This document shows, in pieces, positions 6,433 to 11,494 of a stretch of DNA of 11,494 nt. The stretch spans positions 1 through 11,494 of the forward strand of contig JAZRPK010000073.1 in NCBI GenBank assembly GCA_045649145.1, given 5' to 3'. The translations under genes and the position numbers were made by a program. Below the pieces are notes generated by a model. That model saw only the letters and a program-made list of their open reading frames with translations, was not told the DNA's origin and ran no database searches. The DNA comes from HGM11525 sp045649145 (GTDB lineage: Bacteria; Bacillota; Clostridia; UBA1381). Within the stretch, counting starts at the first letter, position 1, and each line of letters opens with the position of its first letter.

Positions 6433-7602
6433 TTATCCCTCGTAAAGCGGGGACATCTGCCTTAATCTCTCCACAATCGGCGGCAGAGTTTCGATTACGT
6501 AATCGACCTCCTCCTCGGTTGTTTCGTTTGAAACCGAGAGCCTTAAAGAGCCGTGTGCAATCTCGTGCGGGAGACCTATTGCAAGCAGAACGTGCGACGG
6601 GTCCAACGAGCCCGATGCACAGGCACTTCCGCTCGACGCACAAATGCCGTACATATCCAGCATCATAAGTATGGACTCGCCCTCTATATACTTAAACGAG
6701 AAATTTACGTTATTGCAAAGTCTGTCCTCATTTTGCGGTCCGTTCAGTCGACATTCGGGGATACTGTCACTAATACCCTTTATCAGCCTGTCCCTGAGCT
6801 GTTGCATTTTCTCGATATTCTTATCTAAATTCTCATTTGTAAGCTCAAGCGCTCTGCACAGTCCTGCCATACCTGCCACATTCTCGGTTGCGGCACGCTT
6901 TCCTCTTTCCTGTCCGCCGCCGTGGATAAGATTTGATATCTTAACACCATTTCTGATATAAAGCGCACCCACTCCCTTAGGACCGTGGAATTTGTGCGCA
7001 GAAAGGGATAACAAATCAACTCCCATATCCAAAACATTTATTTTCATATGTCCTATTGCCTGAACAGCGTCCGTGTGCATCAGCACGCCGTGCTTTTTCG
7101 CAATTTTTGCAATTTCAGCAATCGGCTCTATTGTACCGATTTCGTTATTTGCTGTCATAATCGAAATCAAAATGGTCTTATCTGTAATAGCCGCCTCAAC
7201 ATCGGCAGGGTTTACTCTTCCCTCGCTGTCAACACCGAGATATGTTACCTCATATCCGTTTTTTTCGAGAAATTCACAGGATGAGAGTATTGCGTGATGC
7301 TCGATACTGCTCGTTATGATGTGATTTCCCTTTCCCTTATATGCGTCGGCAATACCCTTGATTGCCCAGTTATCCGCCTCACAGCCCGATGCGGTAAAAT
7401 AAATCTCGCTGGCTTTAGCGCCCAGCTCATTCGCTACTCTTTCGCGGAAATCCGCAACAGCAGCCTCCGCCTTTCGTCCCGTTTCGTAAAACTTTGACGA
7501 GGCATTACCGTAAATCTCGGTAAAGTACGGCTTCATCGCCTCAAACACACGCTCGTCAAGCTTGGTTGTGGCGTTATTATCCATATATACAGGTTTATTC
7601 AC
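6433..7602 (-). CDS. nifS: Cysteine desulfurase (NifS/IscS type)
   Basis: This PLP enzyme converts cysteine to alanine and holds the sulfur as a persulfide for Fe-S assembly on the neighbouring IscU. Counting from the GTG at 7600-7602 (389 residues), Lys204 in SLSAHKFHGPKG is the PLP lysine, His103 lies in the HHAIL stretch, Asp178 and Gln181 in HTDAVQAIGH bind the cofactor, and Cys328 in ASSGSACASG is the persulfide cysteine. Lys204 and Cys328 are close to IscS numbering. The frame extends three codons further to another GTG (7609-7611), but that is only two bases from AAAGGA; the downstream GTG has AAAGGA at 10 bases and gives the usual MNKPVYMDNNATT-type N terminus. An ATG at 7611-7613 is out of frame and stops after two codons. 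No iscR-type regulator gene is next to it; see the palindrome at 7629-7654. Confidence 0.95.
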   Translation of the reverse strand: MNKPVYMDNNATTKLDERVFEAMKPYFTEIYGNASSKFYETGRKAEAAVADFRERVANELGAKASEIYFTASGCEADNWAIKGIADAYKGKGNHIITSSIEHHAILSSCEFLEKNGYEVTYLGVDSEGRVNPADVEAAITDKTILISIMTANNEIGTIEPIAEIAKIAKKHGVLMHTDAVQAIGHMKINVLDMGVDLLSLSAHKFHGPKGVGALYIRNGVKISNLIHGGGQERGKRAATENVAGMAGLCRALELTNENLDKNIEKMQQLRDRLIKGISDSIPECRLNGPQNEDRLCNNVNFSFKYIEGESILMMLDMYGICASSGSACASGSLDPSHVLLAIGLPHEIAHGSLRLSVSNETTEEEVDYVIETLPPIVERLRQMSPLYEG

Positions 7603-7628
7603 CCTTAGCACATCCTTTGTTTTTATGT

Positions 7629-7654
7629 AACATATGAACGATTATTCATATGTT
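7629..7654. promoter_or_regulatory. Perfect 10-6-10 palindrome at the nifS transcription start (candidate operator)
   Basis: AACATATGAA (7629-7638) and TTCATATGTT (7645-7654) are perfect inverted copies around a 6-base spacer. With a predicted start near 7657, the dyad covers the first bases of the nifS-iscU transcript, a typical repressor position. The TGAA-N6-TTCA core matches the general form of ArsR/SmtB-family metal-sensor operators; this match is by eye only. The RNA could also form a 5' hairpin. Confidence 0.6.
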
Positions 7655-7663
7655 GTCTATATT

Positions 7664-7692
7664 ATTGTACCGCATTTCATATTTTTTGTCAA
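7664..7692 (-). promoter_or_regulatory. Predicted promoter of nifS-iscU
   Basis: On the minus strand a perfect TTGACA (7687-7692) is followed after 17 bases by TACAAT (7664-7669), five of six matches to the -10 consensus. It lies in the AT-rich divergent region between nifS and tmcAL, about 55 bases upstream of the nifS start. Confidence 0.8.
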
Positions 7693-7721
7693 TAATTATT
7701 ATACTATTTTGAAAATAATAC

Positions 7722-7750
7722 TATACAAATTTATATTTTTTTGGTATAAT
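7722..7750 (+). promoter_or_regulatory. Predicted promoter of tmcAL
   Basis: TATACA (7722-7727) lies 17 bases before a perfect TATAAT (7745-7750), which is preceded by TGG, giving an extended -10. Transcription would start near 7757. It diverges from the nifS promoter with about 30 bases between the two -35 boxes. Confidence 0.75.
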
Positions 7751-7783
7751 ATTATATGAATTATTTACAAGGGGTATTTTTTT

Positions 7784-9061
7784 ATGAAAATTGGTGGTAT
7801 AATCGCCGAATACAATCCTTTTCATAACGGACACGCTTTTCAGATTTCACAGGTACGCAAAGAGTGTGACGCTGTAGTTGCTGTAATGAGCGGCAGCGTG
7901 GTTCAGCGTGGCTCTTTGGCTGCGTTTGATAAATTTTTGCGTGCAAAGGCAGCAGTCCTGGGCGGTGTTGATCTCGTCATAGAACTGCCTTGCGTTTATA
8001 GCCTTGCTCCTGCCGAGCTTTTTGCAAGAGGTGCAGTAAGTGTGCTTGATGCGTGTAAGGTTGTCGATTCGCTGTGGTTTGGCAGTGAGTGTGGCGATAC
8101 CGATTCGCTTACCCGTGCGGCCGAGATTATGCTTAACGAAACGCCCGAAATCTCGGAAAAAATAAAAGAAAATTTGCGTGCAGGTATGGGGTACAAGCTT
8201 GCGCATATGTCGGCGTATGTCGGTACAATCCCCGCCGAGCTTATCAATCAGCCGAACAATATTCTTGGTATTGAGTACATAAAAGCATTGCTTCGCTTGA
8301 AAAGCAAAATAAAGCCTCACGCACTCCTTAGAAAATTTGCTAACCATCACGATACATCGCCGTCTAACGGCTTTGCATCAGGCAACGCAATCCGTGATAT
8401 ATTCGAGGAAAACAAGGATATATCTGAATATATCCCCGCAACAACACATCAGTTATATGATGATGCTGTTATGTTTGACCGAAAGCTGCTTGATGCGATT
8501 GTTCTTTATATGCTGCGTGTCAAGGGGCTGGGCATTTTTAACTCGGTGTTTGACGCACCGCCCGAGCTGGTAACACGTGTACTGCGTGCAACTCCGCAGG
8601 CAACCTCGCTTGACGATATCTTGAACCACGCTTGTACCAGACAGTTTACCAACGCAAGAATTCGCCGTGCTATTATGTCGGCTCTTTTGGATATTGACGG
8701 CGCTTTGACAAACTCAAAACCGCAGTATTTAAGAGTTCTTGCATTTAATGACAAGGGCAGGGAGATATTAAATGCTATCCAAAAGAAAGCAAAACTCCCC
8801 ATTATAACCAAGGCGGCAGATTTTCGTGAAAATTCGCCTATGTTTGATGCTGAAGTGCGTGCGACAGAGCTTTCGTCCATATGCCGCGGCGTAAGACGAG
8901 GACTCGACTTTACAACCAGTCCGATATATGTGCGTCCTGAGGCGTATGACGTTAAGGCAAAGCCTGTTGTAAAAAAGCAGGCAACCCAAAAAGGAAAGCC
9001 AAAAAAGAAAAGACCTGCATCAAACAAAAAGAAGACTACTGCGAAAAAGAAATCCAAATAG
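7784..9061 (+). CDS. tmcAL: tRNA(Met) cytidine acetate ligase (TmcAL/YlbM family)
   Basis: TmcAL uses acetate and ATP to acetylate the wobble cytidine of elongator tRNA(Met) (ac4C34) through an acetyl-adenylate. The 425-residue product has the nucleotidyltransferase opening GGIIAEYNPFHNGH (4-17) with its HxGH-type motif (H14 to H17). It then shows the family blocks MSGSVVQRGSLAAFDKFLRA (35-54), GGVDLVIELPCVYSLAPAELFARGAV (60-85), PNNILGIEYIKAL (157-169) and ASGNAIRD (198-205). Residues 391-425 form a tail with 16 Lys and 1 Arg, probably disordered and possibly RNA-binding. The ATG has AAGGGG at a 9-base spacing and its own promoter; a terminator hairpin begins 2 bases after the TAG stop. It is a single-gene unit between two minus-strand operons. 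The family call is firm; older databases label it a DUF795 or nucleotidyltransferase protein. Confidence 0.93.
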   Translation: MKIGGIIAEYNPFHNGHAFQISQVRKECDAVVAVMSGSVVQRGSLAAFDKFLRAKAAVLGGVDLVIELPCVYSLAPAELFARGAVSVLDACKVVDSLWFGSECGDTDSLTRAAEIMLNETPEISEKIKENLRAGMGYKLAHMSAYVGTIPAELINQPNNILGIEYIKALLRLKSKIKPHALLRKFANHHDTSPSNGFASGNAIRDIFEENKDISEYIPATTHQLYDDAVMFDRKLLDAIVLYMLRVKGLGIFNSVFDAPPELVTRVLRATPQATSLDDILNHACTRQFTNARIRRAIMSALLDIDGALTNSKPQYLRVLAFNDKGREILNAIQKKAKLPIITKAADFRENSPMFDAEVRATELSSICRGVRRGLDFTTSPIYVRPEAYDVKAKPVVKKQATQKGKPKKKRPASNKKKTTAKKKSK

Positions 9062-9063
9062 AG

Positions 9064-9092
9064 AAAAACTGCACCAATCGGTGCAGTTTTTT
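9064..9092. terminator. Bidirectional intrinsic terminator between convergent genes
   Basis: AAAAACTGCACC (9064-9075) and GGTGCAGTTTTT (9080-9091) form a perfect stem with an AATC loop. The plus strand ends in six T (9087-9092) for tmcAL. The minus strand ends in five T (9064-9068), 10 bases after the stop of the NagB-like gene, so it can serve both converging transcripts. Confidence 0.9.
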
Positions 9093-9101
9093 ATGTTCTT
9101 A

Positions 9102-10040
9102 TTAGTTACATTCAGCCACTAACGGACCTGCAAGCTCCTTAAGGTAGAACAGCTTACCGGGAAGTGTCGGCATATATGTAGATGTGATATTCATATCCGG
9201 ACCGTAGTGAAGAGTTGTCAGGAAGCTCATTCCCTGCCAGCCCATACCTCTGCCAAGAGCACCGTCACAACCGCCGATGATATAATCAGCCTGTAAGAAC
9301 AATCCCGGTCCGATTGTATTTGCACGGCACGGTACGAGTGTTGTTCTGCTCTTAAAGCTGGTAATAGCGTTCTGCTCGATTGTCAAGGGGTGCAATTTAG
9401 CACCGATGCGGTAGCACTGACTCTTCCACTCTGCTTCAGTTGCATAATCATCTGCAAACTGCGGCTCCCAGAATGCGATATGGCACATTCTGCCGATACC
9501 GAATACCAATACAAGCTTTACACCCTCAGCCTTTAATTTAGCAAGCTTTTCGGGGTAAGTGGGAAGGTTTTCCTTTGTAGCGAAGTTACGCTGTGAGGGC
9601 GGGATTGTATTCTCGCCAAGCTTATCAAAGAAAGCCTCTTTCATACTGTACTCAAATGATGCGGGGTTTGTATTCGGAAGTGTGTTACCCTCGCTGTCCG
9701 ACCACTCGTCCATATTGAAGGTGTAAACGTGGTCGCACTTTACATTCCACGCCTTAAGGAAATATACAGCCCACTTGTACATACCCATCGGGCCGACAGG
9801 CAGAATCATAGCAAGCTTCTCGCCCTTTTCACGTGCATTTTTAATCTGCAATGCAATCTCGTGACCCATAAGTGTGTCAAACTCGTAGATGTTTTCACAT
9901 TCTACGGGGTTGAAGTCCTTGTGCCAGAAATCCTCTCTTGAAAGGCCCTTTTCACAGCACTCGTCAATCTTCTTCATGTCCCAGCCCTTCGGATAAAAAT
10001 CCTCCAGAAGACTTCCCTTAACAGTAGTTAAAAAATCCAT
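9102..10040 (-). CDS. Divergent glucosamine-6-phosphate deaminase/isomerase-like protein (NagB fold)
   Basis: The 312-residue product aligns by motif with NagB, which converts glucosamine 6-phosphate to fructose 6-phosphate and ammonia, but is longer and divergent. It has a roughly 50-residue N-terminal addition, then PVGPMGMYKW (81-90) where NagB has its phosphate-binding PTGSTPxGMYK-type loop, FNMDEW (108-113) with the candidate catalytic Asp111, GIGRMCHIAFWEP (181-193), and TLVPCRANTIGPGLF (234-248) corresponding to the A-x-T-x-G region. His187 and Glu192 of the active-site relay are kept, but the relay Asp before the His-containing motif is Met185 and the usual Asn is Trp191. The phosphate loop is two residues shorter and lacks Ser/Thr. 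The ATG has AAAGGAG 7 bases upstream and follows the kinase gene by 20 bases. The fold is well supported; the substrate is uncertain and may not be glucosamine 6-phosphate. Confidence 0.8.
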   Translation of the reverse strand: MDFLTTVKGSLLEDFYPKGWDMKKIDECCEKGLSREDFWHKDFNPVECENIYEFDTLMGHEIALQIKNAREKGEKLAMILPVGPMGMYKWAVYFLKAWNVKCDHVYTFNMDEWSDSEGNTLPNTNPASFEYSMKEAFFDKLGENTIPPSQRNFATKENLPTYPEKLAKLKAEGVKLVLVFGIGRMCHIAFWEPQFADDYATEAEWKSQCYRIGAKLHPLTIEQNAITSFKSRTTLVPCRANTIGPGLFLQADYIIGGCDGALGRGMGWQGMSFLTTLHYGPDMNITSTYMPTLPGKLFYLKELAGPLVAECN

Positions 10041-10060
10041 TTTTCTTCTCCTTTCAGAAT

Positions 10061-11005
10061 TTAAGCTTTTTTATCTTCAATGAATTTCATAATCTCATCA
10101 TAGCTCTTGATACCGGTAGTTGCACCCTTTGCCATTACACAATGTGCACCTGTTGCATTTGCAAACACCATACACTCCTCAGGAGTCTTTCCCTTAGCGA
10201 AAGCTGCCAGGAAGCCTGAACAGAAGCTGTCGCCCGCTCCTGTGGTATCAACAGGGTTTTCTACATAGAACGGCGGATAAAGTGTACCCTTTGTTTCGCC
10301 CTCTTTTCTTAAGTAACTGCCCTTTGAGCCTACCTTTATAATTACGTTCTTTGCGCCCTTTGACATAAACACATCTGCAATATCATCGGGGTCGTCCTTG
10401 CCCGCTATCAAAACCGCCTCGTCAATACTCGGCATCAGGTAGTCTATATACGGCATGGACATATCAAGAAGCTTGCCCCACTGTCCTTTTGCGTCCCAGC
10501 AGACATCAAGGAAGGTGGTCTTGCCCATTTCCTTACATTTTTTAAGGAATTCCATTGTTTCCTCGCCGTCGAAGGTGTCCATAAGGAAGCTGCCCGTTAC
10601 AAATACCATATCGCACTTTTCAACAGCGCTCATATCAATATCCTCGTTCGCAAACACTGCATTTGTACCTGTGCAATGGAAGAAGGAGCGTTCGCCCGTC
10701 TTGTCTATCATAAGAACAGATGCCGAGGTCTGTGCCTTGTCGCTTACCTTAAGACCGCAGGTATCAACACCCGCCTTGTCCAGTCTGCCCTTTAAGAACT
10801 CGCCGAACATATCGTCGCCGACCATACCTACCATAACCGACTCAACACCGAGTTTTCTAAGGTTTATGGCTGCAGTCATTGCGTTTCCGCCATTATGCAT
10901 AGTGATTGAGTTTACAGGCTCTAAAACGCCCTTTTCGGGATAATTATGTACAGGTTCAACTATTGCGTCAGCCACTAAAATACCAACACAAGCTACCTTT
11001 TTCAC
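10061..11005 (-). CDS. PfkB-family carbohydrate kinase
   Basis: The 314-residue product is a ribokinase/PfkB-fold sugar kinase, which phosphorylates a sugar hydroxyl with ATP in the cytosol. It shows the N-terminal substrate region with Asp13, the MHNGGNAMTAAINLRKLG signature (GG at 39-40), a lid-like region, and the C-terminal DTTGAGDSFCSGFLAAF signature (253-269) with the catalytic base Asp259 and the anion hole GAGD. The start is GTG (11003-11005) with GGAGG 8 bases upstream. The GTG overlaps the TGA stop of the deacetylase gene in a GTGA junction, a strong sign of translational coupling. Neighbours point to an amino sugar or a related N-acetylated sugar as substrate, but PfkB sequences rarely reveal specificity; ribokinase, fructokinase and nucleoside kinase activities are not excluded. 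Confidence 0.88.
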   Translation of the reverse strand: MKKVACVGILVADAIVEPVHNYPEKGVLEPVNSITMHNGGNAMTAAINLRKLGVESVMVGMVGDDMFGEFLKGRLDKAGVDTCGLKVSDKAQTSASVLMIDKTGERSFFHCTGTNAVFANEDIDMSAVEKCDMVFVTGSFLMDTFDGEETMEFLKKCKEMGKTTFLDVCWDAKGQWGKLLDMSMPYIDYLMPSIDEAVLIAGKDDPDDIADVFMSKGAKNVIIKVGSKGSYLRKEGETKGTLYPPFYVENPVDTTGAGDSFCSGFLAAFAKGKTPEECMVFANATGAHCVMAKGATTGIKSYDEIMKFIEDKKA

Positions 11006-11494
11006 GGTAATAACCTCCGTGCGACAACCTTAGGCCACACAAGCTCCTGACAAAAAGCCTCCGCATACTGAACTCCGCACTGAATTCCTCTAAATCTCGA
11101 GCAAGTGCGTACAAACTCAGCAAAGTCAATGTGGTCATGGTCACGCATCCATTTAAGCTGGCTTTCGTGACATTCGAGCATCTGTATCTTAAGCTCGATT
11201 TCGTCTGATATATCCACATATTCTGTGGGGTTAAAGTTCATACCTGCAAGGTTGTCCATATAGAAAATAGGAACAACAGCCGCCTTGCCCTCAGCGCCGT
11301 AATGCGGTACGCTTGCCGCAAATGACGCATCAAACACAAGCTTTGAAACAGCAAGATGGTCGGGCATATAGTCGGTGGGTGAGTGTGTGATTATAAAATC
11401 AGGCTGTACCTTTTTAATCAAAGCAACCAGCTTATCACGCTGTGCAATATCACAGCCGTTGGGCAAAAGGTCGCCGATATCAAGTGTTACAACC
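11002..11494 (-). CDS. PIG-L/LmbE-family deacetylase, C-terminal part
   Basis: The frame is open to the right edge, giving about 164 residues that lack the N-terminal part of the protein with its HPDDE zinc motif. Visible family features are TLDIGD just inside the edge, then RDKLVALIKKVQPDFIITHS followed by PTDYMPDHLAVSKLVFDAS, the region that supplies the third zinc-binding His (codon 11356-11358), and the VPIFYMDNLAG stretch. PIG-L enzymes remove acetyl groups from N-acetylglucosamine units in small glycosides, lipids or oligosaccharides using zinc. The family usually reads HPDH here; this protein has MPDH. The first apparent start at 11464-11466 is a TTG inside the domain, so I treat the gene as partial. 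Its TGA stop overlaps the kinase start. It is probably the first or an early gene of the cassette; its substrate is unknown. Confidence 0.88.
   Translation of the reverse strand, partial: VVTLDIGDLLPNGCDIAQRDKLVALIKKVQPDFIITHSPTDYMPDHLAVSKLVFDASFAASVPHYGAEGKAAVVPIFYMDNLAGMNFNPTEYVDISDEIELKIQMLECHESQLKWMRDHDHIDFAEFVRTCSRFRGIQCGVQYAEAFCQELVWPKVVARRLLP

Noticed and set aside
7605..7613. ATG-TGC-TAA mini-frame ahead of nifS as a leader peptide
   Set aside because: It has only two codons and its ATG sits directly on the AAAGGA site; it is more likely a by-product of the GTG-rich start region.
7691..7740. AT-rich repeats (TATTTTGAAAATA, repeated ATACTAT) in the nifS-tmcAL divergent region
   Set aside because: The short repeats are expected by chance in such AT-rich promoter DNA; the two predicted promoters explain the region well enough.
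8506..9057. 183-residue open frame antisense to the end of tmcAL
   Set aside because: It is a shadow of a well-supported gene: its hydrophobic Phe-rich start is the reverse of the Lys-rich tail codons, and it has no family motif.
1..11494. CRISPR arrays, tRNA or rRNA genes, integrase or transposase genes, phage or toxin-antitoxin modules
   Set aside because: I looked on both strands and found no regular direct repeats with spacers, no cloverleaf-type sequence and no ORF with the relevant motifs.

Overview
This window looks like chromosomal DNA from a low-to-mid GC Gram-positive bacterium of the class Clostridia, perhaps a gut member of the Oscillospiraceae/Ruminococcaceae group. That placement is an inference. 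It rests on the pyrH-frr-uppS-cdsA-dxr-rseP-ispG gene order typical of Firmicutes, clear GGAGG-type ribosome binding sites, TTGACA/TATAAT-type promoters, a clostridial-type nifS-iscU pair and a stand-alone tmcAL. No rRNA, tRNA, CRISPR array or transposase gene is visible, and no stretch longer than 300 bases lacks a gene.

Region 1 (1-5834, minus strand, transcribed right to left) is a housekeeping operon: pyrH (UMP kinase), frr (ribosome recycling factor), uppS (undecaprenyl diphosphate synthase), cdsA (CDP-diacylglycerol synthase), dxr (MEP pathway), rseP (site-2 protease) and the N-terminal part of ispG (MEP pathway), which runs off the left edge. It links UMP supply and ribosome recycling with isoprenoid precursor synthesis, the C55 lipid carrier for cell wall, phospholipid synthesis and membrane-protein proteolysis. 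From uppS to ispG the gaps are only 9-16 bases. The two larger gaps hold palindromic elements: a 105-bp near-complete hairpin between pyrH and frr, and a 35-bp self-complementary hairpin between frr and uppS. The operon appears to have its own promoter just behind iscU, followed by an intrinsic-terminator-like hairpin in the pyrH leader, which suggests attenuation or termination of upstream readthrough.

Region 2 (5962-7602, minus strand) is nifS-iscU, the cysteine desulfurase and Fe-S scaffold pair. A near-consensus promoter drives it, and a perfect 10-6-10 palindrome lies at or just after the predicted transcription start. The IscU carries an unusual five-cysteine C-terminal tail.

Region 3 (7784-9061, plus strand) is tmcAL, the tRNA(Met) cytidine acetate ligase. 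It is divergent from nifS, has its own extended -10 promoter and a lysine-rich tail, and ends in a terminator hairpin that can work in both directions.

Region 4 (9102-11494, minus strand) is a compact three-gene cassette: a PIG-L/LmbE-type deacetylase (its N-terminal part lies off the right edge), a PfkB sugar kinase and a divergent NagB-fold isomerase/deaminase. Together they suggest deacetylation, phosphorylation and deamination or isomerisation of an N-acetylated sugar. Family-typical active-site residues are altered in both the NagB-like and the deacetylase proteins, so the substrate may be non-standard. This cassette, the palindromic elements and the IscU tail are the least ordinary parts of the window.
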